This document shows positions 8,202-15,925 of a stretch of 19,255 bases of DNA, piece after piece. Under the pieces are notes generated by a model. The model was not told the DNA's origin. It made no database searches and worked only from the letters and a program-made list of their open reading frames with translations. Position 1 is the first letter of the stretch, and every line of letters starts with the position of its first letter. The DNA is taken from positions 1 through 19,255 of the forward strand of contig CANJXD010000042.1 in assembly GCA_947478535.1 (NCBI GenBank), given 5' to 3'. The translations under genes and the position numbers were made by a program. This stretch comes from Acetobacteraceae bacterium. GTDB lineage: Bacteria; Pseudomonadota; Alphaproteobacteria; Acetobacterales; Acetobacteraceae.

Positions 8202-9847
8202 GGCGTCACCCCATAATCGCGTTGCGCCCCTTCGGGCGTGATGTAGCCGTCCTCGATATCCCGCCTTATCGCCGCGGGGTCGCGTCGCCTGGGGTCGCCG
8301 TACCCGCCGCCACCGCCGAGATGCATCAGCAGGCGGTCGCCTGGCTGCAACTGGCTGCGCGATTTCGGATGCGGGCGGCGCCCATCCTGCAATTCCACCA
8401 GCGCCGGTGCGCCGGCCGAACCACCATCCAGCCCACCGGCGGGATGCTTCATGCGATCCGCGATGAGCGAAAGCCGCACCGGCTCATCCGTCATCACCTC
8501 CAACTCGATCTCCTGGCCGAGACCGCCGCGGAACTGGCCGGGCCCGCCGCTATCCGCCAGCAGGTCCTTCTTCCACACCAGGATCGGCGCCGAAGCCTCG
8601 AACGCCTCGATGGAGCCGGAGCCGGAATTGGTCGGGAAGGCCGTGGTATTGAGGCCATCGCGATCCGCCGCCGCGCCCATCCCGCCGCTGCCGAACAGCA
8701 CCTGGCTGAAGCGGTCGCCGCGATTGTCGCGCCCCGTATAGACCGGGCGCGGCGCCGGGGAGGCGCTGTCCGCCACCACCTTGCCCGGCACGATCTGCGC
8801 GAGGCACTGATACAGCGCACCCGACAGGAACAGCCCCGTGAGATGCCGCGCATTGACCGCCGCCGGCCAGCGCGGGTTGAGGATGCTGCCTTCCGGTGCG
8901 GTGACGCCGACGGCGCGATAGCTGCCCTCATTGCGCGGCGTCAGTGGGTCCAGCGCGCATTTCAGGGGATAGACGGTGTAGGCGTAGGTGTAGTTCATCA
9001 CGCTGTTCAGCCCGCGCGCGATCTGCGCGGAGGTGCCGGCGTAATCCACGCTCAACTGGTCCCCGGCCACCGTCAGGGCGCATTGGATGCGGGTTTCCTG
9101 GTCCTCATACCCATCGGCATAGACCGTGCCGTGCCAGGTACCATCGGGCAGCGCGCCGATGGCTTTGCGCATCGCCGCGTCGGCGCGCGCCTGCAAGGTG
9201 GCGGACAGCGCCGTGAGGTCATCGAGGCCGGTATCGTCGAGGAATTCCTGCACGCGCCGCGCGCAGACGCTGGTCGCCGTGACCTGGGCCTGGATGTCGC
9301 CCATCACCTGGTCCGGCACGCGGACATTGCCGCGGATGATGCGGGCGAGTTCGCGATTCTCCTTGCCCGCGATCAGGAATTTCGCCGGCGGGATGCGCAG
9401 CCCTTCCTCGAACACTTCCGTGCAATCCGCCGACCACAGCGTGCCGCCGATATCCGGCATGTGGCTGGTCGCACCGGCGAAGCCGACGAGCTTCGATCCC
9501 CGGAAAATCGGCTGCGCCATGGTGATGTCGAGCAGGTGGCCGGTGCCCATCCAGGGGTCGTTGGTCACCAGGCAATCGCCGGGCTGCAATTCCTCCCGCG
9601 GGATCTCCGCCAGCATGTGGCGCAGCGTCTTCGGCAGTAGGCCAACGAAGCTCGGGATGCCGATGGAGTTCTCCGCCAGGCTGTTGCCTTCCGCATCCAT
9701 CAGCACCGTCGCGAAATCATTGGATTCGCGCACGATGGTGGAGAAGGAGGTCCGCAGCAGCGCCGCCGCCGCCTCATCGGCGATGGAGATCAGGCGGCTC
9801 CAGAGAATCTGCAGCGTCACCGGGTCGAACATCGCTTCGGGCTTCAT
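8198..9847 (-). CDS. hyuB: HyuB, hydantoinase/5-oxoprolinase family B subunit
   Basis: 549 residues from ATG at 9847. It shows the family pattern DPVTLQILWSRLISIADEAA (8-27), LRTSFSTIVRESNDF (31-45), the metal-site motif NDPWMGTGHLLDI (96-108), SHMPDIGG (128-135) and the glycine-rich end HLGGGGGYGDP (about 509-519). HyuB carries the metal-dependent ring-opening or carboxylation site and works with HyuA. The open frame continues upstream to 9946 but that extension lacks family similarity; a GAGGAG about 12 bases before 9847 is a loosely spaced ribosome binding site. It is first of the five tightly coupled genes and 99 bases downstream of the MFS gene. Confidence 0.92.
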   Translation of the reverse strand: MKPEAMFDPVTLQILWSRLISIADEAAAALLRTSFSTIVRESNDFATVLMDAEGNSLAENSIGIPSFVGLLPKTLRHMLAEIPREELQPGDCLVTNDPWMGTGHLLDITMAQPIFRGSKLVGFAGATSHMPDIGGTLWSADCTEVFEEGLRIPPAKFLIAGKENRELARIIRGNVRVPDQVMGDIQAQVTATSVCARRVQEFLDDTGLDDLTALSATLQARADAAMRKAIGALPDGTWHGTVYADGYEDQETRIQCALTVAGDQLSVDYAGTSAQIARGLNSVMNYTYAYTVYPLKCALDPLTPRNEGSYRAVGVTAPEGSILNPRWPAAVNARHLTGLFLSGALYQCLAQIVPGKVVADSASPAPRPVYTGRDNRGDRFSQVLFGSGGMGAAADRDGLNTTAFPTNSGSGSIEAFEASAPILVWKKDLLADSGGPGQFRGGLGQEIELEVMTDEPVRLSLIADRMKHPAGGLDGGSAGAPALVELQDGRRPHPKSRSQLQPGDRLLMHLGGGGGYGDPRRRDPAAIRRDIEDGYITPEGAQRDYGVTP

Positions 9848-9903
9848 GGGGCAAACGGTCTCCTCAAGGCGGTAGCACTGTGCAACCCAAGGCGCGCAGG
9901 CGG

Positions 9904-9930
9904 AAGCCTCCGCGCCGTGAGCGGAGGCTT
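9904..9930. terminator. 10-bp hairpin between the MFS gene and hyuB
   Basis: AAGCCTCCGC (9904-9913) pairs perfectly with GCGGAGGCTT (9921-9930) around a 7-base loop. It starts 17 bases past the MFS stop codon on the minus strand and 57 bases before hyuB. It may partly end transcription after the transporter or protect one side of a processed message. It shares a GCGGAA(A/G)CCTCCG core with the palindrome cluster at 2441-2453, hinting at a small repeat family. Confidence 0.5.
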
Positions 9931-9946
9931 GCCGAGACACGATCAC

Positions 9947-11188
9947 TCACGATCGCGCGACATTGGCGGGGGCATCCCGGGGCAGCAGGTCCCGCCGCCA
10001 AAGAATGGCGATGGCCCCGGCGGCCAGCAGGCCGAGCACGGAATAGAGGATGGTGACGGTGGTGAAGCCCACCGCCTCGATCAGCGGACCGGCGACGAGC
10101 AGGCCGAGCGGCAGCCCGTATACGGCGAGAATCCGCAACCCCATGATGCGGCCGCGGAAGCGTTCCTCCGAACAGCGCATCAGGATGACGGACATCGGGA
10201 CCATCACGAAGCTCTGCGCGAAGCCGGCAAGCGCCATCATGGCGATGCCCGGCAGCAGGCCGGTGGTGAACGCGAAGACCATCAGCAACGGGAACCAGAA
10301 GGCGCAGGCGATGAGCATCATGCGCGCCGGCCGCTGCATCCCGTGGCCGGAGATCACCACGAAGGACCCCATCAGCCCGCCCGCCGCGAAGCTCGCCACA
10401 AGGTAGCCGAGCCCGGTGCGATCGATGCCGTAGATCTCCCGCGCGACATAGGGCAGCAGGCCGCCGGAGAAGGGATAGGCGAGCAGGTTCACCAGGAAGG
10501 CCAGCAGGATCGTGGCCAGCAGCGCCTGCCTTTCCCGCATATGGGCGATGCCGTCGCCGAGGTCCCGCCAGGGGGAAACCGGCTGGGCCACCACCACCCG
10601 CCGCGCCGCCGCGACGGACAGCGTGAGTCCGAGGCTGGTGAGGTAGAGCGCCAGCACGACGAGGTAGGTGAACCCCGTGCCGAGCAGCGCCACCAGCCCC
10701 GCCCCGGCCAGCGCGCCCATGATGCGCGCGGTATCCGCGCTCATCCGCGCGATGCCCATGGTGGGCACCAGCAGCGCGGGCGGCATGATGGCGCTGATCA
10801 GCGCGCTGCGCACACCCAGGTCCGAAGGCCGCACCAGCCCCGAGAGTGAGGCGACGAGCAGCACCGCGAGCGGCGAGAGTGTGTCGGTGAAGGCCATGGC
10901 GGCCAGCACGGCGGCCAGCGTCGCATAGGTGCCGCGCATCGCCAGCAGCACGCTTCGCGGGCCGAGCCTGTCCGCCATCACGCCGAACATCGGCGAGATC
11001 AGCGTGCCGAGATACTGCACGGAGGCGAAGACCGAGAGCCACACGACGGAGCCGGTCTCGACCAGGATGTACCAGCCGAGGACCAGCGTCTCCATCTCGA
11101 AGGCCCAGGAGGTGCAGACATCGGCGGGCCATTGCCGGCGGAAGGCCGCCTGGCGGAAGGGTGCGAAGCCCTGGAGGCGCCAGTTCAT
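9947..11188 (-). CDS. MFS transporter (MFS_3/EntS-like)
   Basis: 413 residues, very hydrophobic, consistent with about 12 membrane helices in two halves. The cytoplasmic loop between helices 2 and 3 carries motif A as GVMADRLGPRSVLLAMR (69-85), a standard major-facilitator signature. The opening block (FRRQWPADVCTSWAFEMETLVLGWYIL) resembles the MFS_3 group that includes the enterobactin exporter EntS; the family contains mostly exporters of unknown cargo. It is co-directional with and just upstream of the hyuB operon, so it may export or import a compound of that pathway, although the 99-base gap and hairpin leave co-transcription uncertain. No clear ribosome binding site precedes the ATG at 11188. 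Confidence 0.88.
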   Translation of the reverse strand: MNWRLQGFAPFRQAAFRRQWPADVCTSWAFEMETLVLGWYILVETGSVVWLSVFASVQYLGTLISPMFGVMADRLGPRSVLLAMRGTYATLAAVLAAMAFTDTLSPLAVLLVASLSGLVRPSDLGVRSALISAIMPPALLVPTMGIARMSADTARIMGALAGAGLVALLGTGFTYLVVLALYLTSLGLTLSVAAARRVVVAQPVSPWRDLGDGIAHMRERQALLATILLAFLVNLLAYPFSGGLLPYVAREIYGIDRTGLGYLVASFAAGGLMGSFVVISGHGMQRPARMMLIACAFWFPLLMVFAFTTGLLPGIAMMALAGFAQSFVMVPMSVILMRCSEERFRGRIMGLRILAVYGLPLGLLVAGPLIEAVGFTTVTILYSVLGLLAAGAIAILWRRDLLPRDAPANVARS

Positions 11189-11307
11189 ACAGCGACCATC
11201 ATGCCCAACCGGTCATGCGCCGCCAGCGGGGCTGTCCCGCAGGGTCACCGTGGTGTTTCCTCCATGCGCGGTGCGGCCCTTGGCGGGCGCCGCGCGGGCA
11301 GTATGCG

Positions 11308-11330
11308 CCTTGGCGCTTTGCGCGCCAGGG
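11308..11330. terminator. Hairpin downstream of the oxaloacetate decarboxylase-like gene
   Basis: TGGCGC (11311-11316) pairs with GCGCCA (11322-11327), extended by three outer pairs including one G-U, around a 5-base loop. It lies 9 bases after the stop codon of the leftward gene ending at 11339. It is a plausible terminator separating that gene from the MFS gene. The rest of the 150-base gap (11189-11338) shows no gene; it may carry the promoter of the MFS/hyu operon, but no convincing -35/-10 is visible. Confidence 0.45.
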
Positions 11331-11338
11331 GGTGAAGT

Positions 11339-12211
11339 TCAGCCTTTCGCGGTGCCGCCGAGGAAGTTGCCGATGGCGGCGTCATAGCCATCCTCCCGCT
11401 GCACCCGCCGCATCAGCGCGGCCTCGGCGACGCCCGGCACCTGCTTCGGGGCCGTGCCGGCGCGCAGCGCGGCGAGGGTCTGCTGCATGGCCAGCACCGC
11501 CGCCGGGAAGGTCAGGTGCCCCTGCAAGGCGATGCGCGCGCCGGCGGCGGCGAAATCCGCCGGACCACCGATGCCCGCCTTGGCATTGCCAACCAGCACG
11601 GGCAGGCCCGTCGCCTCACGAATGGCCGCAATCTGCGCGATTTCGGTCACGCCGGTGACGAAGATGGCATCCGCCCCCGCCTCGGCATAAGCGCGCGCCC
11701 GCGCCTGCGCATCGGCCGCACCCGTGACAGTAAGCGCGGAGGTGCGCGCCGCGATCACCAGCGCCGGGTCCTGCCGCGCGGCCAGCGCGGCGCGCACCTT
11801 GCCGAGCCCTTCCTCCAGCGGCAGCAGCGCCGTCTTCTCCGGGCCATAGCCGCGGGGCAGCAGCGTATCCTCGATGGTCAAGGCGGCGGTACCGGCGGCT
11901 TCCAGCTCCTCCACCGTGCGCATCACGTTCAGCGCATTGCCGAAGCCATGGTCGGCATCGACCAGCAGCGGCGGCGCGCCGGCGCGGGTGATGCGGCGGA
12001 CGAGGTCCGCGAGTTCGGTCAGCGTGATGATGATGTGGTCCGGCGCGCCGAGCACGGCGAGCGAGGCGACCGAGCCGCCGAGGATCGCCGATTCGAAGCC
12101 GAGATCGCTGGCGATGCGGCCGGACACGGCATCGAAGACCGAAGCCGGGTGCACACAGCCAGGCCCGGCGAGCAGGGCGCGGAAAGCCTGGCGGCGCGAT
12201 GTGTTGGTCAT
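11339..12211 (-). CDS. Oxaloacetate decarboxylase-type protein, isocitrate lyase/PEP mutase superfamily
   Basis: 290 residues. It has the superfamily TIM-barrel signature VDADHGFGNALNVMRTVEELE (84-104), with metal-binding acids D85/D87 and E114 (TIEDTLLP). FDAVSGRIASDLGFESAILGGSVASLAVLGAPD (26-58) closely matches Pseudomonas aeruginosa PA4872, which is known as an oxaloacetate decarboxylase rather than a lyase. The KKCGH-type catalytic cysteine loop of isocitrate and methylisocitrate lyases is absent (LLPRGYGPEK instead), and a His in LQGHLTF (H232) appears to match the active-site His of the PA4872 group. The expected reaction is oxaloacetate to pyruvate plus CO2. AGGGG lies 10 bases before the ATG. 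It is flanked by hairpins, so it is probably transcribed separately from htrA and from the MFS gene. Confidence 0.88.
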   Translation of the reverse strand: MTNTSRRQAFRALLAGPGCVHPASVFDAVSGRIASDLGFESAILGGSVASLAVLGAPDHIIITLTELADLVRRITRAGAPPLLVDADHGFGNALNVMRTVEELEAAGTAALTIEDTLLPRGYGPEKTALLPLEEGLGKVRAALAARQDPALVIAARTSALTVTGAADAQARARAYAEAGADAIFVTGVTEIAQIAAIREATGLPVLVGNAKAGIGGPADFAAAGARIALQGHLTFPAAVLAMQQTLAALRAGTAPKQVPGVAEAALMRRVQREDGYDAAIGNFLGGTAKG

Positions 12212-12257
12212 GCGATGGAATCCCCTGCCCTTGTCTCAGCGCCGGCAGGGTAGCGCG

Positions 12258-12289
12258 TCCTCCCCCAGGGCCGAAGCCCTGGGGGAGGA
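12258..12289 (-). terminator. 14-bp hairpin with cUUCGg tetraloop after htrA
   Basis: 12258-12271 and 12276-12289 are perfectly complementary. Read on the minus strand the loop is TTCG closed by a C-G pair, the unusually stable cUUCGg tetraloop. The stem begins 6 bases after the htrA stop codon. No T-run follows. A second inverted repeat, CCCTGCC/GGCAGGG (12223-12229 with 12244-12250), lies just downstream, before the next gene's start. Confidence 0.75.
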
Positions 12290-12295
12290 TGTCCA

Positions 12296-13807
12296 TCAGC
12301 CCGCGCCGAGCGGCAGCGCCACGAAGGCGCGCGCCCCTTCCCGCGTGATCTGCAGGGCGATGGCGGGGCGCCCGGCCGCACGGGCGGCGGTGACGGCGGA
12401 CGTCACATCCTCCGGCCCCCGCACATCGCGGTCCCCGGCGCGCAGGATGACGTCACCGGCCTGCATACCGCGCTGTGCGGCGATGCTGCCGGGTTCCACC
12501 GACGCCACCTCCACCCCGCCCTCGCCGCCCTTGCGCGGGGCGAGGCGGAGGCCGAGCGAGCCCGGGCGGGGTGCCGTGGTGCCGGCGCGGGCTTCGCGCT
12601 GCGGCGCTTCCCGCTGCCCGAGCGTCACGACCTGGTCCACCCGCTGGCCATCCCGCAGCACCGCGAGCGTGGCGCTGGACGCAGGCGCTGCTTCCGCCAC
12701 GGCGATCGCGAGATCCCGCGGCGTCGCGATGGCCTTGCCCTCCATCGCCACCACCACATCGCCGGCGCGCAGGCCAGCGCGGGCGGCGGGGCTATTGGGC
12801 TCGACGCCCGCCACCAGCACGCCATGCGTATCCGGCAGGCGCAGCGCGGCGGCGAGGTCCGCATCCACCGGCTGCATGGACACGCCGAGCCAGCCGCGCG
12901 CCACCTGGCCATCGCGCTGCAGGTCGGTGATCACGTGCCGCGCCATGCGCGCCGGCACCGCGAAGCCGATGCCAACATTACCGCCGGCCGGGGCGTAGAT
13001 GGCGGTGTTGATGCCGACCACCTCGCCATTCCCATTGAATAGCGGACCCCCGGAATTGCCGGGATTGATCGGGGCGTCGGTCTGGATGAAATCATCATAG
13101 GGCCCGGCGCCGATCTGCCGCCCGCGGGCGGAGACGATGCCCGCCGTCACGGTGCCGCCGAGGCCGAAGGGATTGCCCATGGCGACCACCCAGTCACCGA
13201 CGCGCAGCGTATCGCTGTCTCCCCAGGTCAGCGCCGGCAGGGGTGCGCCGGCATCCACCTTCAGCACCGCGAGGTCCGTCTGCGTATCCGTGCCGACGAC
13301 GCGGGCCGTCAGCTCTCGCCCATCCGCGAGTTCCACCTTCACCGAGACGGCCTCGCCCACCACATGGTTGTTGGTGACGATGTAGCCGGCGGCGTCGATG
13401 ATGAAGCCGCTGCCCTGGCCCATCCGCGGGGCTTCCCGCTGCTGGCCGTTCCCTTGGCCGTTCCCCTGGCTCCCCCCACCCTGGCGCCTGTTACCCTCGA
13501 AGCGGCGGAAGAACTGCTCGAAGGGGGTGCCGCGCAATTCGGGGGGCATCTCGGCGGCGGCGGGGGTCACTTCCGCGCGACCCGTCACGGTGACCCGGAC
13601 AACGGAAGGGGCGACACGCGCGGCGAGGTCGGCGAAGCCCACCGGGCCAGCCTGGCGCGGCAGGGCGACGGCGTTCGGCGACGCCGCAGGCTGGGCGCTG
13701 CCCGCAAAGGGCAGGGCGGTGAGCGCCGAGGTGCCCAGCGCCAAGGCGAGGAAAGCGCCGGCGAGGTAACGGCGGGGCTTGCGGGTGCTTCCGGAATTCA
13801 GGCTCAT
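12296..13807 (-). CDS. htrA: Do-family periplasmic serine protease (HtrA/DegP type)
   Basis: 503 residues. The N-terminal signal (KPRRYLAGAFLALALGTSALTALPFAGSAQ, 10-39) directs export to the periplasm. The trypsin-like domain carries the triad H148 (TNNHVV), D178 (QTDLAVLKV) and S252 (GNSGGP). Two PDZ domains follow (about 304-395 and 410-500). The LA-type loop (about 108-128) is rich in Gly, Gln and Asn, encoded by a short imperfect 12-base tandem repeat near 13447-13475. Role: degradation or chaperoning of misfolded envelope proteins. The start at 13807 has AAGGGG 7 bases upstream and begins directly before the signal peptide. The gene is divergent from an OmpR-type two-component system, which suggests, but does not prove, that the system controls it. 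Distinguishing DegP, DegQ and MucD subtypes needs a tree. Confidence 0.95.
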   Translation of the reverse strand: MSLNSGSTRKPRRYLAGAFLALALGTSALTALPFAGSAQPAASPNAVALPRQAGPVGFADLAARVAPSVVRVTVTGRAEVTPAAAEMPPELRGTPFEQFFRRFEGNRRQGGGSQGNGQGNGQQREAPRMGQGSGFIIDAAGYIVTNNHVVGEAVSVKVELADGRELTARVVGTDTQTDLAVLKVDAGAPLPALTWGDSDTLRVGDWVVAMGNPFGLGGTVTAGIVSARGRQIGAGPYDDFIQTDAPINPGNSGGPLFNGNGEVVGINTAIYAPAGGNVGIGFAVPARMARHVITDLQRDGQVARGWLGVSMQPVDADLAAALRLPDTHGVLVAGVEPNSPAARAGLRAGDVVVAMEGKAIATPRDLAIAVAEAAPASSATLAVLRDGQRVDQVVTLGQREAPQREARAGTTAPRPGSLGLRLAPRKGGEGGVEVASVEPGSIAAQRGMQAGDVILRAGDRDVRGPEDVTSAVTAARAAGRPAIALQITREGARAFVALPLGAG

Positions 13808-13925
13808 GGTCCATCCCCTTGCGGTATGCCGCCCCCAACGGGACGGTGCATGGGGCCATCTGGGAGGCGGCACTCACGGCCGGCTCGCCGCTGGCATACG
13901 CTTTCGTAAGGTTGGAGGCTCGGGT
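13808..13925. promoter_or_regulatory. Divergent htrA / response-regulator control region
   Basis: This 118-base gap must hold promoters for both htrA (leftward) and the two-component genes (rightward). It contains an inverted pair, GTATGCC at 13824-13830 and GGCATAC at 13893-13899, and an imperfect palindrome CTTTCGTAAG at 13901-13910. These are candidate sites for the neighbouring regulator, but no consensus is known to me and clear -35/-10 boxes are not visible. Confidence 0.4.
13914..13918 (+). promoter_or_regulatory. Ribosome binding site GGAGG for a TTG start
   Basis: GGAGG ends 7 bases before TTG at 13926, the codon directly preceding RILLVEDD, the first strand of the receiver domain. 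In-frame ATGs further upstream (13779 and 13806) would place the start inside or at the edge of divergent htrA and add unrelated residues. Confidence 0.75.
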
Positions 13926-14600
13926 TTGCGGATCCTGCTGGTGGAGGATGATGCAGCGACGGCGGCGGATATCCAGCGCGCGCTGTCTGGCGCCGGGCAT
14001 CTGGTGAACCACCTGGCGGATGGACGGCAGGGGCTGATGGAGGCGATCGGCGGTGGCTACGACCTGCTGGTGGTGGACCGCATGCTACCCGCGCTGGATG
14101 GCGTCGGGCTGATCCGCGCGCTGCGGGCGGCGACTATCGCGACGCCTGCACTGATGCTGACGGCGCGCGCCGGCATCGCCGACCGGGTGGAGGGGCTGGA
14201 TGCCGGCGCCGATGACTATCTCGCCAAGCCCTTCGCGATGGCGGAGCTGCTGGCGCGGGTGAATGCCTTGGGTCGCCGCCCCGCCGCGGTGCAGGCGGAA
14301 CCGACCCTGCTGCGACTGGCCGACCTGGAGATGGACCTGCTGCGGCGCAGCGTGACGCGAGCGGGCACGCGGATCGACCTGCAACCCCGGGAGTGGCGGC
14401 TGCTGGAACACCTGCTGCGCCATGCCGGGCGCGTGGTGACGCGGAACATGCTGCTGGAAGGGGTGTGGGATATCCATTTCGATCCGCGCACCTCCGTGGT
14501 GGAAACGCATGTCAGCCGGCTGCGCGCCAAGCTCGGCGAGCCGCCGCTGATCCAGACGCTGCGCGGCGCCGGCTATGTTGCTCGCGTGGCGGAAGCGTGA
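13926..14600 (+). CDS. OmpR/PhoB-family response regulator
   Basis: 224 residues with the TTG start. The receiver domain has the acidic pair D8/D9, phospho-acceptor D51 (LLVVDRMLP), T79 (MLTAR) and K101 (LAKPF). A winged-helix DNA-binding domain follows (about 127-220), with the usual PREWRLLEHLLRHAGRVVTR and VVETHVSRLRAKLG. GAGYVARV closes the domain. It is phosphorylated by the adjacent kinase and acts as a transcription factor. The length matches the family only when the TTG is used; the ATG-initiated reading would add 49 residues without similarity to receivers. Its stop overlaps the kinase ATG by one base (TGATG). Being divergent from htrA suggests an envelope-stress regulon; the signal is not known. 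Confidence 0.93.
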   Translation: MRILLVEDDAATAADIQRALSGAGHLVNHLADGRQGLMEAIGGGYDLLVVDRMLPALDGVGLIRALRAATIATPALMLTARAGIADRVEGLDAGADDYLAKPFAMAELLARVNALGRRPAAVQAEPTLLRLADLEMDLLRRSVTRAGTRIDLQPREWRLLEHLLRHAGRVVTRNMLLEGVWDIHFDPRTSVVETHVSRLRAKLGEPPLIQTLRGAGYVARVAEA

Positions 14601-15925
14601 TGGGCGCCTTGCGCCGCTGGATCGGCACCACCTTCTTCCGCATCACGCTGCTGCACCTGGTGCTGACGATGCTCGGCACGGCGTTGCTGGCCGGGGTGGG
14701 CTTCTGGGCGACGTCGCGCTTCGCCGCCCAGCAGATCGCCGCAGAGATCGAACGCGATGTCGGCGTGCTGCTCGGCGCGGGCAGGCTTGGCGGCACGGCC
14801 TCCGTCGCGCTGTCGGTCGAAGCGCGCATCGCCGCGGATCGCAGCGGCACGCAGTATTTCCTGCTGGCGGGGCCGGATGGCGGGCGCATCGCCGGCAATC
14901 TGGCCGCCGCGCCGCGCCGGGCCGGATGGAACTCGATCGAGATCGAGCGTGGCGCGGAAGGCAGCACCATGCTCGCCTTCGGCACGGCGCTGCCGGGCGG
15001 TCTGTTCCTGCTGGTCGGGCGGGATGTGGCGCCGGTGCGGGCGCTGGAATCGCAGCTGCTCGGCGCGGCGGGATGGGTAGGCGGGCTTGCCATCCTGCTC
15101 GGCCTCGGTGGCGGGCTGCTGATGGGGCGCAGCGTGGCCCGCCGCGCAGCGGAGATGGAAGGCGCGCTGGCGGCGGTGGAGGCCGGGAAGCTCGATACGC
15201 GGCTGACGGCGCGGGCGGATGGCGACGAGTTCGACCTGCTGGCGCGGCGCGTCAACGCCACGCTGGACCGCTTGCAGGCCAGCATGGCGGCGCTGCGCCA
15301 GGTGAGCGACGACATCGCGCATGACCTGAGGACACCACTGACGCGGCTGCGCCGACGGCTGGAACGCATGGCGGAAGCAACGCCCGCGGCGGGGATCGAG
15401 GAGGCGGTGGAGGAATGCGACCGCATCCTCGATATCTTTGCCGCCCTGCTGCGGATCGCGGAAGTGGAAAGCGGCGCGCGGCGCGCGGCCTTCACCGAGG
15501 TGGCGCTGGATGATGTCGCGCGCACGGTGGTGGAGTTCTACGCGCCGCTGGCGATGGAGCGCGGGCAGATCCTGGTGGGGGAGATCGAGCACGGCATCGC
15601 CCTGCCCGGCGACCGCGAATTGCTGACGCAAATGCTCGCCAATCTGGTGGAGAATGCGATCCGCCACGGGCGGGAGGGCGGCACGGTGCGGCTGGTGCTG
15701 GCGGCGCGGGAGGTGGTCGTGGTGGATGATGGCCCCGGCATTCCCCCGGAATCCCGCGCCATGGTGTTCCGGCGGTTCCACCGGCTGGATGCGGCGCGGG
15801 CCACGCCGGGCAGCGGGTTGGGCCTCGCGCTGGTCGCGGCGGTGGCGGGGCTGCACGGCATCGCCGTCACGCTGGAGGATGCGGCGCCGGGGCTGCGGGT
15901 GCGGCTTGCGCTGCCGGGTCAGTAG
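14600..15925 (+). CDS. Sensor histidine kinase, HAMP-type membrane protein
   Basis: 441 residues. TM helix 1 covers about 15-36, a periplasmic sensor segment about 37-153, TM helix 2 about 155-177 and a HAMP linker about 178-230. The phospho-acceptor is H241 in SDDIAHDLRTPLTRLR. The ATPase has the N box LANLVENAIRH (347-357), G1 DDGPGIP (376-382), F box FRRFHRL (390-396) and G2 GSGLGLAL (404-411). All catalytic boxes are intact. The periplasmic segment, only about 115 residues, shows no named domain I can recognise. It is translated in step with the regulator and is its obvious partner. The last 7 bases overlap the end of the convergent aldolase gene, leaving no room for a terminator between them. 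Confidence 0.94.
   Translation: MGALRRWIGTTFFRITLLHLVLTMLGTALLAGVGFWATSRFAAQQIAAEIERDVGVLLGAGRLGGTASVALSVEARIAADRSGTQYFLLAGPDGGRIAGNLAAAPRRAGWNSIEIERGAEGSTMLAFGTALPGGLFLLVGRDVAPVRALESQLLGAAGWVGGLAILLGLGGGLLMGRSVARRAAEMEGALAAVEAGKLDTRLTARADGDEFDLLARRVNATLDRLQASMAALRQVSDDIAHDLRTPLTRLRRRLERMAEATPAAGIEEAVEECDRILDIFAALLRIAEVESGARRAAFTEVALDDVARTVVEFYAPLAMERGQILVGEIEHGIALPGDRELLTQMLANLVENAIRHGREGGTVRLVLAAREVVVVDDGPGIPPESRAMVFRRFHRLDAARATPGSGLGLALVAAVAGLHGIAVTLEDAAPGLRVRLALPGQ

Noticed and set aside
8222..9640. 472-codon plus-strand open frame
   Set aside because: Antisense shadow of hyuB; no family features.
13447..13475. Short imperfect tandem repeat (about 12 bases) inside htrA
   Set aside because: It encodes the Gly/Gln/Asn-rich flexible loop common in HtrA proteases; not an independent element.
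13779..13925. ATG start giving a 273-residue response regulator
   Set aside because: It would overlap the htrA start and its promoter region, and the added residues do not resemble a receiver domain; TTG at 13926 has a good ribosome binding site.
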